Positions 24,411 to 37,851 of a DNA stretch of 64,000 nt are shown here, in pieces. The notes beneath the pieces were generated by a model that saw only the letters and a program-made list of their open reading frames with translations, made no database searches and had not been told where the DNA came from. The stretch comes from Typha latifolia. Lineage: Eukaryota > Streptophyta > Magnoliopsida > Poales > Typhaceae. A program made the translations under genes and the position numbers. The DNA lies in contig CM034100.1 in NCBI GenBank assembly GCA_019914945.1, positions 3,361,209 to 3,425,208 of the forward strand, given 5' to 3'. Position 1 is the first letter of the stretch. Each line of letters opens with the position of its first letter.

Positions 24411-27400
24411 TCAACAGTAGAACATGACCCTCTTCACCTTCTCTTTCAATGCTGGTAATGGCTTCACAGAGGATCCGTTTGTTGTGCGAGAGCTCTTGGA
24501 TGTTGCATTATCAGATTCCTCTGGTTCCATGTAGAAGCGGGCTCGGTATGCAGCTAGATGAGCATAGTATGCCGGAGGTACTGTTCCAAATATCACAAGG
24601 TATGAAAGGGATTCAGAACGGGAATAACATCAAAATATCCCACCTGAATGTGTGCTAATTACTTCTAATTCTGAAGAGGAACCATTTTTCCATGATTTCC
24701 CAGATATTTTGTAGAGTGAATGGTAAACAAAATGCCTTTCAATATTACTGACACAAATACATATAAAAAGATATCGAGTATGAGAAGAGGGACGGGAGTA
24801 GAAGCATACCAACAGAAACAGAGCGCGTGCAACGAGCATACCTACAGCCATTCGCCAAATTAAAGTGAAAGAATGTTAGTCCCAATTAAACATGCAAATA
24901 GAGTTTCAGTGATAGGATCATACGTGTAGCAAAGATTATTTGTCAACGTCTGCATTTCATCTGCCGTGAAATTATTCTCATCCCATAGCACATGGTAATG
25001 GGCTGGTCGACTAGTCCCCTGCAAATCCCAAGGCCACAGTTCAGTGAGGTTTACTGCTGAAACCAATGTATTTAACATAGAAGAAAAGTTGCTAAATTAG
25101 GTGATTTTATAAGAATAACTAGTATCTGATTTATTATTTCATATTGCTTTTGAATTTTTGTTAAGTGGCTTGAATTGCAAAATTATGGCACTGAGACTGA
25201 AGTTGCCTACACTTCATTGTTTTTTCAACTATAGATCAATATACTCAGACATACAAAAAGCACTACAGATCATCTTGCACAGCCATCATTACTCAGTGAC
25301 AAAATATGATGAGATGATTCGAGGTACAGGTTCTTTTCTACCTGAAAACAGCTTGAACGTTTCTGTATATAAAATCTGGGATAAAAAAATCCATCCCAAA
25401 CCAACCATAGTCGTGTTGCAGAAAGACAATAAATTAATGCAGAAAAACAGATTTCAACAATTTCTCACTCTATGCACATTCGTTCAACAATTTATGCATA
25501 AACTGTATATTTTCTATTTAACAAACTTTAAATTGTCCAAAGCAACCAAAAGTGATTGACAGTTGTTGCAACAGAAGGTTTTCTGGTCTCATAGATTACG
25601 ACTATAATCGTGCCAATTTCACATTCATACCTGGATTCCAGCATGGCTGCAGAGATAGAAGTCAAACTCGGTAGGATGACATATTTTAGAATCGACGACT
25701 GTGCCTAAATATTCAAATAATTCGTGAGAAAAGAGAGACAAATTTTAGCAAGATAAACATGAAATAGAAGCCTAGAATGATTTCCCCTACTCAATATGAG
25801 CAATCGACCCAATGGTTAGAGTGATGGTAGTCAGACTTTTACCAACCATCATAAAGGCTGAAAAAGATGTAGCTACTATATACCTGGCAAAATATTTCCA
25901 CTCTTGTCTGTGCTACTTCTATCTTTGTGGTTGTTTGCAAATAGTCTCGTATGGTGACGCTTTTGGACCACCACAAAGGTCACTGGAGGCTGGTAATTTG
26001 GCTCTAAAGATGCACATGCCTGCAATTTAGTTTCCGACTCACTGTATTAAGATTTAAAATATATGGTGATAATGACACAACAATGTAGGACAATGCTAAC
26101 CTTGCGAATAGCGTCTAGTTCATACAGTAGGACTTGATAGAACTGTCCTTCACTAACACCATCCCTGAAATAAGAGAACATGACAAAAAATATTAGGGAA
26201 TTTTTGTCTTGAAAAGATGATCCATTGATTAAAGACAAACAACAGTTGGCGTCCATGATAATGAGATAAAATATAACACCTGTAAAAGATAATCCTTAAC
26301 GGCTTCTGTCCTGTTGATTTCCTGAAGGAAATTAAGAGCTCCCTGCATCCATTGGATGAAGAAAATATGAACAATGCAATTATGTTGGGTGTGATGAAAA
26401 GCCTACAGTTTTGCAAACACTAGCAGATTTCCTTCTATCAGCATCATTAATCTTTTATTTATATATCACAAGCCATGGATTTGGTTACGATACTCACGTC
26501 AAAAATAGTTTTTTTTTTTAAAAGAGAGAATGTCAGAAATAGATGCTTCCTCTTCTATGAGATAAAATAAACAGTTTCTTAAGTAAATTGTGTGAAAAGA
26601 AACCTGATCATGCCTCCTGTAACAGTGCCCCTCTGAGGATCATTCCATGTCTTATAAAGATCCTGAATGAGTTCTTGCCGATGAGCCTGAGCACATACTA
26701 ACCCAGCATATTTTGTAACTTCAGGCCAGTCTTGAGAAGCAACAACCTGTAAAGGAAAATTACCAGAAAAGGTGAAAGCAATTTTTAGCATCAGTGCATC
26801 GTGCATTAAAAGTGAAAAGAACTAGTCTGAATTATTACTGCAGCAATAGATGGACTAGAATCCTCTCCAGTTTCAGGGTGAGTTACATCTGCACCAAATA
26901 TGATCGTTGGTATGTCACTGACCAAGGGAATCCTCCAGCTGATAGCATCCAAAAGTACAGTATTTCTTCCACCCATCTGAATGCATCATGCATTAAACAC
27001 TGAATCTAAAGTTGGCGATATAGTATGCCGATACCATATTCTGAAGAAAAAAGAAAGTACAGTTACCTTGACATTAATTTTGAGAGAGACATTTGCCAAG
27101 TATTGTTTGCTGATCTTGAAAACATGCTTTGTGAGGCAACATTGGGATATCAATCCCAAATCAGTTTCGCATATACGCTTGAGATCGCCTACGAAGAAAT
27201 ATGAATCAAGATCAGAATAATATAGCTAGAATTGTTCGACCATCTGCAGAAATGACATTTCAAACATTGAATAAATAAAGCACACTTCTCACCATATAAA
27301 GAACCATTGTTATCAGGAAGGATGGCTAAAACCAGCTCTAGCTCTTTTCCCTTGAGTTTGTTTATTGCTGCATTGTACACATGTTTAAGTGCCTTCTCTA

Positions 27401-30400
27401 CTTGTTCTGGTCTTGCAGAATATATTGGTATTACGGGTTCACTGCTATATTCCTGCAGTATGTGATCAATAACATTTAGCTACTCAAAATAACAAATTAT
27501 AGGGAATCTACAGCATTTGTGTCACAGATATGGGTGTTGTAAAACTAGGCAAAGAGAACTGCTAATATTGAGAAGCAAAGCTACAGGGAGCAAAGAAGTG
27601 CACCATGCCGGAAATTTGGCACATGTGTGCTAATTCCTGACAAAATCCGCGAGCAGTACTTTCTTGGACACTTCTTGAGAAGTTAATGCAAGCCCAGTAG
27701 TTTACTGTGCATCCATTTATCACTTTCTGCACAAATGAAACAATGCTTCAACAAACATAAACTTCAAGATATGCACTCTACAGAGCATTACAAGAGTTGA
27801 CAAGTGCAGAGATGTTCAAGTAAACATACCTTGTTCATCATGTTCCACTGGCCAACTTGTGGCAAACACTCCTTTTCTTTTCCAGTGTCATGATATTTTA
27901 GCTTCAGAAAAACAAGTTATATAGACAAACAGCACATAAGCAAATAGCACTGTACAACATGAAAGGTGATCAAATTTTCAGAAGGATAAGAACAACGTAG
28001 TACCCATGGTGCAGGAAGAACTCGAGCTTCAACCGAAGTTAGCTTCTCACTGATGTTTATGCCAAACTCCTTCGCATAGGGATCTTGTTCATAACCATTT
28101 TTATGAACTGTCTGGAGACAAAAAAAGTGAGCAATGGGCTTTTGAAGTCATATTATAACGATTCTCAACACCAAAAAAAAAATATTGTTCTTTTTGGGAG
28201 AGAAAATTATACAAACATAGAAATTAGCTACAAGATGTTTTTTCTTCGATAATGCACAGATGTGGATATTGCAGCTGGTTAATGCTTCAACATTTTAAAT
28301 GGTTACAGAGTGGGACTACAGAACTTAGAACATAAAAACCTCTGTAAAAGCTAGGCCATCATTTTATTCCAGGTGCTCATTTTGAGTATCATCCTTATGC
28401 TATCTTTTGCATTACACTTTCCAGCTACTCAGAAGTGAGGAAAACAAGAGAGAGAAAAGAGGCATTTCACTTCAAAAATCAAGCCTCTATGTTCAGTTCA
28501 GAGTTCAGAAAAGGATAGTTCTGCTGCTGACAAGGTAGACGATTTGGATTTGATATACCGATGGAGGATCCACATTAAAAGTTTGTGCTAAAGAAAATGA
28601 GAAGCAATTCTCTCGAGAAAAGTGCAACTGACTTACAACACCTGATATCCTATTCTCTATCTTTCATCGACGATCGCAAACAATTATTCTGATACCCAAA
28701 ATTTGTGGGTTCCATTATTCAAACATCTGCCGTAGATTGTATCTGAATTGGACTCAGATTTATCTTTTAGAGTCCATGTCAGATTTATTTTGCAGAGTCA
28801 TAGTTGAAGTTATGTTTAGAGTTGTTTTAAAATTAGAGCTTTCTCTTTTAGAGTTGTCTTAAAATATGAGTTTTATTTTTAGGCATTTTAGATTAATATT
28901 TTATTCTTTAAGATTGGTAACATATGGAGGGAAAAAGTATAAATAAGTACTAAGACCTTTTGTTCAATATGAATGCAATTTTTATTGAATAAATTTTTTT
29001 TCGACATTGTGAGAGTTTTGTGGTGAGGCATCTTAACTTAGAATGATTCTAAATGTGCTTTTTGGTGAGATGCCAAACCTTTGGATTGATGAGATTTCAT
29101 CCATCTATCAAATATGAGTTCTGGTAAGACGATAAATTCTTAGATTGGTGAGATGTTATTCATCTATTAAGTGTGAGTTATGGTGACACACTAATTCTTG
29201 GATTGATGAGATGCTATCCACTATTTTAACTCATTCTTGAAGAGAATCTTTCAGTGTTCCCCATTCCTACTGCGCCATAGTCATATTGAATCTCTCCACA
29301 AGACCTAACTATTTTTTTCTGACTGTTCCTAAGAGTTGTCACCAGAAAGCACAGGTAGCCACAATGAAATCAAGCAACAAAGTAGCCATATTCTATACTT
29401 GCATATGCTATGTAATTGATCACTTTCAAAATATTGATATAATCATCCACTTACATACATGTATAGATTTATTAGATAAAGCCTGTAGGACACAGATCTG
29501 CAATTCAGGATGCAGAGATTTACTTCCACAAGTCTCAGTGTTGTGAGTCATGGATTCCCATATATCATTACATAAAGGATGGTTGCTTGAATGGTAAAAT
29601 AGTTTCAAACTTGTTCCAATGAGCTATAATTCACTCTATCTGCTGAAAATAAGCTCTCCCTTTTTCTTTGAAAAATCATTCATTCATCTACTATCAAAGC
29701 GGTTTATGTCAAGATACTTTAAGATAAAAGATTTTTACCTGTAAAATATCCATCTCCTTCTCTCTAGGCCTTTGGCATGTAACTTTTAGAAGCGAAGTGA
29801 TCTGTCTATCATTCAGCCTCTTCGTATATCTCTGACCCTCAACAATCTTACAAGCCTAAATGACACATCGAATTAGACTGAATTTGGCTAGTTTCTTTTT
29901 GGCCTATATATATATACTGAATCAGCAAGGTATAACTAAAAATTTGAGAGCTTGCAGCAATAAAGTCACCTCCATTGGCAGATAACTTGCTTTCTTCTGA
30001 TTTCCTACTTGGAGGCAAGGAAGATGGGAATGCTGAATTGAAAATCCATACATCTCTTTGAAGTATTCAACTACAGACTTCATATTCATTTGGTCATCAA
30101 CAGGGAAGCTGCCAAAGTAAGACAAATATAGCCGTTAGTTAATGGAGTGTATTGTCATATGAGAACTAAAAGGAATGGAAACTATCATAATCATAGCATA
30201 CATCAGCTCACGAGTAGGTTGAGTCGTCAGCCCTGAAATTCGATATTTCCGCCTCACATTTCCTCTATGAGTAACCTCGACTTTCACACCTCGAAGAGCT
30301 TTCTTGATCTGCTTCAAATTATCAATCATGAGAACGTACCACTTGATAAGGCAAAAAAGTACAGATAAATGGTATCACATGCTTAATCCAACATCAATGG

Positions 30401-31857
30401 ATAACCCAGTAGTAGCAGATACATACAGTAAAAGATTAATTGAATTTCAATACATATCAAGATGACTAGTAATGCATTTTGGAAAGATTGTAGAAAAGAA
30501 TTTATGTGCCACTTTAATGGTCTGTGAAACAAGTATTACCTTGATTCTATCAGCGTCACATAATGGCCTTGACATGACATCTTTCCCTAAAATCTGAGCC
30601 ACAAACTCAATCACAGGGAGAGGTTCAATGAAAGCAGTCGAGGACATATCTGAAATGGTAGATCCAGAAATGTATCTTTAGCAAAACAGAAACATGAATA
30701 CGTAGAGCAGTACCAAAGGAATTCAAATCATGTGCATGAGAAGTAAATCAAAGAATGAAAATGTCCCACCAATATTGAGAGAGAGACCCATTTGTGTTGG
30801 CCTTATACTCTGGTAGAAGCCGCACCATGACTGCAATCCATCGCCCAGCCTCTGAGGTTTCCTGATATCAGGAGAATAAAATGACCTCCCGATAGATGTG
30901 TACCTACAACCCATTCAAAACGAAGATGGTCATGCTCCTGGAATCCTACATGCAGGAAATGTGGGCAAGTATCCAATAACAGAAAAGCTCACCTTTGATT
31001 CGATAGTTCCCTAAGGACGATATCAAGAACCTGAAGGGTCTCTTGCGGAGCGTCAGCTTGTTTTCCGGCAATAAATTGGCGCAGATGGTGAAGGTCTGCA
31101 CGAGCTACAAACTTGATTGCAACTTTATACTCCTTTTCTCTTTATAAGTATCACGGATGTCAGTAGGCCCTCCCTATATATAAAATCCGAACCAAGGAGA
31201 TGAAAGAGAAAGACATAAACCTGATAAGTCCCATTCCATCATCATCCTCTAGCTTTACGGAGAACTCCTTGGAAATGAATGGCAGAGATCCAGCTGTGTA
31301 GAGGCTCTTCCTGCCATCATAAGCAGGAAGCCTCATGCCCAACTCAGTCTCCCTGTACAACCTCACAAATTCAGCTATTATACTCCTGTTCATACTCCGC
31401 GAGCTCACTGCAGGTGTAATTGTGACCTGTGACCATAACTAAAATAAGAATCCACTACTTCCAACCGTAGAACTTCAATTTAGTAGTTATACTGATCGAG
31501 ACTTACATCATACTGGATCAAGTCCTTGTCGGGCAATTCAGCCAGAAAATGATTGGCTTTGACAATGCACCTGGTTCCTACCTGTCCAAACCCCGGGCGC
31601 CTGGGGAACGTAATTGCTTTGCTCGATGCCGGAGGGCCAACATCAGGGCCGACCTCCGGCTCTATCATCATCATCATCATCGGTTTGTTCACTGTCCTTC
31701 CCTTCCCTCGTGACTTTCTCCTGCTCACACATTTCTTGACATCCTGTAAAGGGCACCCGTTCTCGAGCTTCGGCTGGTTCATGCTGTTCTGGAGAGGCTT
31801 CTTGGAGATGATATGCTTCTCCCCATTCGAATCCTCTGCCATTTGCCGGAATGGCAT
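24411..31857 (-). CDS. AGO10: ARGONAUTE10 / PINHEAD-ZWILLE-type Argonaute
   Basis: I traced 22 coding exons on the minus strand: 31857-31507, 31426-31221, 31139-30993, 30903-30770, 30649-30540, 30308-30202, 30108-29970, 29855-29739, 28111-28004, 27901-27830, 27726-27604, 27452-27293, 27188-27067, 26976-26839, 26746-26604, 26342-26280, 26164-26101, 26019-25884, 25704-25631, 25018-24924, 24841-24810 and 24580-24411. All junctions are GT-AG and the frame is intact for 936 residues. Order: short variable head with five Met in a row, N domain from RPGFG (about 85), PAZ (about 300-410), MID, PIWI. Slicer residues are present: D in FGADVTHPE (662), E in [10 protein letters not shown] (703), D in [11 protein letters not shown] (748) and H in RPAHYHV (845). 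The start MPFRQM and end [15 protein letters not shown] match AGO10 rather than AGO1 or AGO5. AGO10 binds and sequesters miR165/166 and protects HD-ZIP III expression in the shoot meristem. The head is shorter than in Arabidopsis AGO10 (about 988 residues). Confidence 0.95.
28690..29285. mobile_element. Possible retroelement remnant in AGO10 intron 8, with tandem repeats
   Basis: The largest AGO10 intron (28112-29738, 1.6 kb against mostly 80-300 bp for the others) holds a block unlike its surroundings: repeated TTTAGAGTT-type motifs, a TATAAATA at 28938-28945, and a 58-59 bp tandem repeat at 29081-29221 (two full units and part of a third). This resembles an LTR or other short retroelement remnant. 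I found no matching inverted ends or target-site duplication, so the assignment is weak. Confidence 0.3.
29081..29221. repeat. 58-59 bp tandem repeat in AGO10 intron 8
   Basis: Units begin TTGGATTGATGAGATTTCATC, TTAGATTGGTGAGATGTTATT and TTGGATTGATGAGATGCTATC (first 20 or so bases only compared) at 29081, 29140 and 29198. They share the order GATGAGAT...CATCTAT...TGAGTT.TGGT.A. The third unit is partial. Confidence 0.7.
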
Positions 31858-34060
31858 CTTAGTGGACTATAACAAGAGAAGGAAACGATCACTCTCTCTA
31901 TAAAGCCTCTGCAGTGACGCTACAAAAGAGGAAGACGCGAAAGCATCAGTAATGTAATGGCAGCATTGATATCCATCGCAGAAGTTTGCAACCATTGCAC
32001 GTATTTGACTTTCTAGGCTTGCATTAATTAACTGAGTGTATGAAAAAAAATTAAAAATAAATGCCCCGTTACTTCATATCTTATTTACTATGACAAAAAT
32101 GTCGCATAACTTTAAAAAATAATAATATTAGCTTACTTACGTAGTTTAATAATACATATTATATAGACACTACTAAGTACAAATCTTAGTTACAGGTATG
32201 GAATACCCATTAACACCAGTCAAAAAAAAAAGCGTAACTGCTGCAGCGAGCAGCAGAAAGAAACAGGGGACCACGTCGAAAATTGTGACTGTTGTTGTTC
32301 TCTTATTAAAATAAGAGAGGTAATAACTATAGATAGGGCATGTTGTGGGGGGGTGAAAGGAAGGGGATAAGTGGGAAGCCGACAAAGGGCACTAAAAAAG
32401 GTAACAGCACGAGATGGGAGAAAGGGGGATAATACCATGGACGTGTCGTTATGTGAGAAAAATTAGGTTAACGAGGACAAGGTCGCTCTTTACCGAGACC
32501 AAAGACGGAAACGAATTAATTGATCGCGTATTTAATTTCTAAACATTCTACGGTCCCCATCAAAAGCCCAAACGAGTAAACTCGATCGTTTAACCAAACA
32601 AGTGGCGGATAAACCTTAACAAGCATACCTGCGCTGCTGATGTGGAGGCTTTGATGACTCGGTTCCCACAGTACCGCACGCGCTCCAACCACCTGTCACG
32701 TGACGCACACCATTAAGAAAGAGGTTGGTGAGAGGAAAGACTAGAGCTTCCTTCGTTCACCTCCGGTGACGACAGGATGATGACAAGACGTTAAGGTTCG
32801 CGGCATTAATGATCTACGGATCCGAAGATGAGGAACCCGCACGAATAGTAAAGCGTAGAGCAGGGGGCAAGAGACGACTCGTACGTACAAACAAATCTTA
32901 GCCGTCGACGTCTGCACGGATCCGTCAATCAAAGCGGCTGGAGCTGAACTGATGGACTGCAAGGTAAAAGAGCCGCGGTGAGATCACCGCCGGAGAGAAG
33001 AGAAGGAGATCAAGAGGCGAAAACGACGAAGACGGGGGTAGCAAACAAGAAGAGCAATCATGAGATTGCTAATTTGCTACAAGAGATTTGAACAAAAAGG
33101 AAGAAAAATCTGAAGGGAGGAGAGTGAGACTGGGACAGAGACTGAGAGATCTCAACCGACAAACCCATTGCGTCACGCTTTAGGTGCAGGGCGTCGGGAA
33201 ACGCTTCTTTGTTTCCACTCCACGACGACGACTAGGAGGTGGGGCTCAGCCTTCAATGCGACTCGCCTCAAACGCAGCAACTCCTTCGGATTTGGCTTTT
33301 AGCGATTAAATTGCTCACTGCTATTCTCCTGCGCTGGACTGGGAGTGGAGCACTTGGACGAGTGTGGGGATATTCTTCCACGGCAAATCTCCATTTCAGC
33401 GGGAAATCAGGATAGATGAGATCGGAGAGAGAGAAGGGGGGGTGGGGGGTGTAAAATTTTGAGCCACGCGAACGAATCGAGAAAGGGATTTTACAAGTAA
33501 AAACGCCTAGAGTCCACAAAGCCCTCAAACTGAAGCAAAATTTCCGATCGATAGCGATGAAACATCGTCTCCAAATCACCAAGACGCACCACCGATCAAA
33601 ATAAACAAGAACCGAGAGGAAAGAGGAAGCGAACCTAGCGCGAGGGAGACGAAGCTTCAGATCGGTCCAAGATGGCGAGGATCGAGCCGAGAAAGGCGAG
33701 CAATGCAGCTACAAAATGCCGCCGCCGCTGCATTCGAGGAGAAAGCGTGCGGTTAAAAGTAACAATTGACCCACTTCTCTGAACTTGGACTGTAGCAGTA
33801 TAATAAGGGAGGAAAGAGAAAAGGAAGCAAAGCTTTCAGTGCTCTTCCATGCTTCTCCTTTTTCCCCCCAATAACGATAGCTTTTCCTTTAGCACGCGAG
33901 AGAGATGAGAGAGAAGGGGGATAAAGGGGGCCGGGGATGATGGGAAGCGTGGAGCTCGAGAATCGAAGCGTAGGAAATGTCTCTGGAGTCGAGAACGACA
34001 GATCTCGAAAGCACGCGCGAAGGAGAGGAGAGGGCAGTGGAGGCGTGGGGCAGGTGGTGT
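31858..34060 (-). promoter_or_regulatory. AGO10 5' leader and promoter region
   Basis: A good acceptor (pyrimidine tract then ATAG) ends at 31867, nine bases before the ATG, so an intron probably splits the 5' untranslated region. A candidate donor (CAG|GTATGC) lies at 32629/32628. The DNA from 32.6 to 34.0 kb is clearly richer in G and C than the flanks, as expected for a leader and promoter. TTATTATA on the minus strand near 33799-33806 is a possible TATA box. No protein-coding gene was recognised here. The exact transcript structure needs RNA evidence. Confidence 0.4.
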
Positions 34061-34941
34061 TTGTTTGTTTTGTTTTAATTTTTGCCTTTTAAAGCCCTCA
34101 AGGATTTGCTAATTATTTCCGGACAGTACAAAGTTAATATATGATAGCTATTTTTAGTAAGCTTACTGTGCCTCCCGTTTAGTAACCACATGCACGCCAA
34201 ACTTTAAAAAAGTTCGACGAGTCTCTAGACCTAGCTAATATTATTACACTGTTTGGCTAGAGATGCGGTGTGAAGGACGGATCTACGTCTCAAATTCTAA
34301 TGGCATAATTTTAGCACTTTATTAGTACGAACTTTAGCATTAAGATTCTATTTAATTATGATTGTACGTGCTAATTAATCCAACAAAGGATACTTTAATT
34401 ATTAGATTCTCTCCTCTAGAAAGTACAACCATTATCACTGCAACGGCAAGGAAAAAGGTCAAAAAGGAGTGCGAGTTAAACCAAGTTTAATGCGGCATGC
34501 ATGAGGGAGCATCACTTTCAAAGTAAGGAGCATGTCGGCCAGTCAGTCGCATTACCATCTTAGTTGGACTGAGTACTAAAACGCAAATAAATAAGTAACA
34601 TTAATATTATCTCTAATGGTGAGTGTATGAGTGTACGTAGTGCTTTAATCGATCGTTAAGTAAGTTTTTTTTTTGTTTTCTAAAAAAAAAAACCTGATGA
34701 TCAGAAGAAAGAATCGGCCAGGCCATGACTTTATCAGAAGAATAGCTTCGTTGGTCTCACGACTGAGATTCATGGGACCACTTTCCCCGGCACCCACTTT
34801 TTGCCTTCGATAAAAGCTGGCGAGCAACAGAAGTGTATGCAGTAGGCAAAATTCCTCAGTCTATCCATTTCCATGTGCTCTGGTGTCATGTCAAGCTCAA
34901 CTCTAGTTTTACGCACCCCACCAAGCCAACATCATTGCGTT

Positions 34942-34942
34942 G

Positions 34943-34980
<38 letters not shown>
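34942..34980. repeat. (CT)n microsatellite
   Basis: CT run interrupted by two CTAT units, in intergenic DNA. Confidence 0.85.
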
Positions 34981-37280
34981 ATATGTACTGATGAAGTGAT
35001 GAGGGTGAGAGCCCAGAGCCCCCCTCTCCCTACCAATCTCCACTCACTCAGCACCAACCAAAAGAGAGCCAATCATGGGCTGCCAACCAACGCATCTTTT
35101 TGAGACTAGAGATATAATGTCACTGTCCGACAGTTCGGATTCATGTAGAGGTGGTCAAATGACTCGATTCGCTCCTGGCCTACTAAGAACCCGCCCGAAT
35201 TGATGCTACTGCTACAAATTAAACAGGCTTATAACGACGGCATTAACAAATGCCGCCTAATACGTCATTTAGAGCCGCTTGTGTATATATGTCGTCTAAG
35301 TAATTATGAATGATTCAACTTTCCGTTCGTTTGCTGCTTCTTATATATGCTGTGTAACCTATCAAGGCATAATAACCCTTTGACTTTTTTTCTTTTATAT
35401 CTATCTTGCCTATTATAATCTTGTCTCTTGCAAGGGGAAGAAGAAAATATATGATTATCATATATAACTTTAGTTAAATGATCAATGAACAGTTCATGAA
35501 GTGACAAGGCAAAAGCTTCACTCAGACCTTCAAAGGCAGCACGCAAAGTCTTTTCAAATGTATAGAATGGAAGTCCTGCTAAAAAATTATATATCCATTA
35601 AAGGTAACAGATAGATATGTATTTCATTCTTTTAATTTTTCTCCGTAGTGTCAAAATGTATAGCTAATATTAAGAATTCATAGTAGTAAGGAAGAAGAAA
35701 TAACAACAGAGATTTGGATCTTTCTAAAACAAACTAAAGAGGATTTCATGGATAAAAACAGAGTATGAACAATTTGAAATTCGAGTAGCTGAACTAGAGC
35801 ACGATATACCAAGAGTTTGGTGATTCCTATCAAACCACAAATTCCTCTTAGCAAAACTATCAATCTAACTGCTAACTAGCACTGTTCAAAATATTTCCTC
35901 GCAGTAGCCAAATCAAGAAGCAGTTGTTCTCCTTTTGTTTTGTTAACTACTACTTAAAAGGCACCGAATCCACTGAACATACAATATTGAAGAGAAACGC
36001 CGACCAGATTTAGAATCAAGACTTTAGACGAAGGGTAAATGGTGAGTTAGACCTCCTCCTCCGAATTGCAGAGACGAGGAGGATCTGAAGCCGAGGAAAA
36101 GAATGTCATCATGTCGGTATTAGAAATAGGGTATGCATGTCTCATTTCTCGACAATGGTCCGTTGAGTTATGCCTAAACCCGATATCTCATTGACTAGTG
36201 GGCGTAACGGATTAGAATATATTCAATCAGTTTAACTTGTGGGTAGGCTACTAAATAAGGCCCAGCTTGCCCATGAGTCACTCGGCCCAATTTGCCTGAT
36301 AATCATATCTACATAGGATTAATATATTAGTTTACATCTAATTAAACCAATCTACATAGATCGATCTACATCGAAAATTATAACAAGGATGTTATACTCG
36401 ATATATTTATAATAAGAATATGACTTAACTAACACTAACTAATCACTATCCTTTAAAGTTTAATTGATATATAATTATTTAGACATGAATAAAGAGTTTG
36501 CATATTTTGGTAATGAAATGAGTGCGATAACTTTATAGGTTAATTGTCCTAACACCTCATGAACTATACTCGATTTTTACATAGACCATTTAAAATTTGT
36601 TATGTTACAATACAATGTCATTTTTTAATTTGGGGGCAAAGTGAAACGGATAACTGTGGTAATAAAAAATGCGTAATGATAAACTATGCACATAATTAAT
36701 ATATTAGAAAATTATTAATTTTTAAATAAAAAATAGTGAATAACTTACTCTCTTCTCTCTCCTTTTTCCACTCGTAGTCATCAGGAAGCGTGTGAGTGAG
36801 AGGGTGGTCGCAGCGATGACAGCATATGAGTGAGAGGGCGACAGCGACAACGCGTGCGAATGGGAGGGTGATGGTAGCAAGCTCGCTAAGTTCTTCCCAT
36901 CCCATGCGATGCGATAGTGAGCTTGTCATGGTCTCCTATCCCATATAGTGCAGCAGCGAGCTCGCCGTAGCCTCCCCTTCCCACTCGGGGCGACATCAAA
37001 CTTACTCGCAGTGGAGGCATGCCAATGCCTTTGCTCGTGGAGGGAGAGAAAGAAGGGAGGGAGGGAGAGAATAGTCAGGAAAGTAAGAATGAAAATGAGA
37101 GGGGTGACGGTGAAGAGAAAGGAAGGGAGACAATTGAATATAATAATAAGAAATTTTTAAATTTTTACTAGAATATTTTTTGTTTCTAAATTAATTAATG
37201 GGTCGTATAAAGATTACGAGAGCATTTATATCATTTAGAAATTAATTACGTTTGATATAACTGTTACGTAAGCTGACTCA

Positions 37281-37338
37281 CCTAATTTTTTTAAGACTAC
37301 ACTAACTAACCTAATTTTTTTAAGACTACACTAACTAA
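37281..37338. repeat. 29-bp perfect tandem duplication
   Basis: The segment starting CCTAATTTTTTTAAGACTAC occurs twice head-to-tail (37281-37309 and 37310-37338) with no mismatch, which suggests a recent replication slip. Confidence 0.9.
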
Positions 37339-37851
37339 CGGATGTGTAACATTAAATTTTTAACCTAAAAAAGTTTAATAAGTTCTCGTAAAAACTAAGT
37401 ATAGTTTAAGAAGTGTATACATAATTAGCCCAAATTTTATGGTGCCCCTCACATGAATGAAAAACGTGCATATCTTAAAGTTATGCATACTGACCGCAAT
37501 TGCGTACACTTTTAAGAGGTGACATTCGGTGTCATTCATAAATGAAAAAGAGTTAATTCACAAATTAGATAGATTTATGGACCAACCAAACACTCTCTAA
37601 ATGTATTATAATACTACATTTTATCCTCTAAACAAAGAAGAACTTCATCAATCCTGGAACCAGTCCCAACTGGATCCATATTGGTATCGACAAGCTAGGC
37701 CCAACTTAGGGTCACCAAAGTGGGCCGGCCCAATAGGAGTCCATTTCCTTAGCCAATCATGTTTACGGTCTCTCTTCGAGTAGCGTTACTCCCACCGACG
37801 TCTCTCTCCCCTCTCCCCTGCTCGCCTTCTCCAAAACCCTAGTGAGAAAAG

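Larger units (their letters stand above)
34061..37851. other. AT-rich intergenic region
   Basis: This stretch has no recognisable gene. It holds a CT microsatellite (about 34942-34980), a small perfect hairpin (CGGCATT / AATGCCG, 35238-35254) and a 29-bp tandem duplication at 37281-37338. Small open frames on the minus strand at 35304-35546 and 35678-35863 match nothing I know and may be remnants of a transposon. The right end (37770-37851) is CT-rich leader of the RRM gene. Confidence 0.5.

Noticed and set aside
35160..35950. Possible CACTA-type transposon (GCTACTGCTACAAATTAAAC end, GACGGCATT hairpin)
   Set aside because: No convincing matching inverted end or 3-bp target duplication was found, and inner frames match no transposase.
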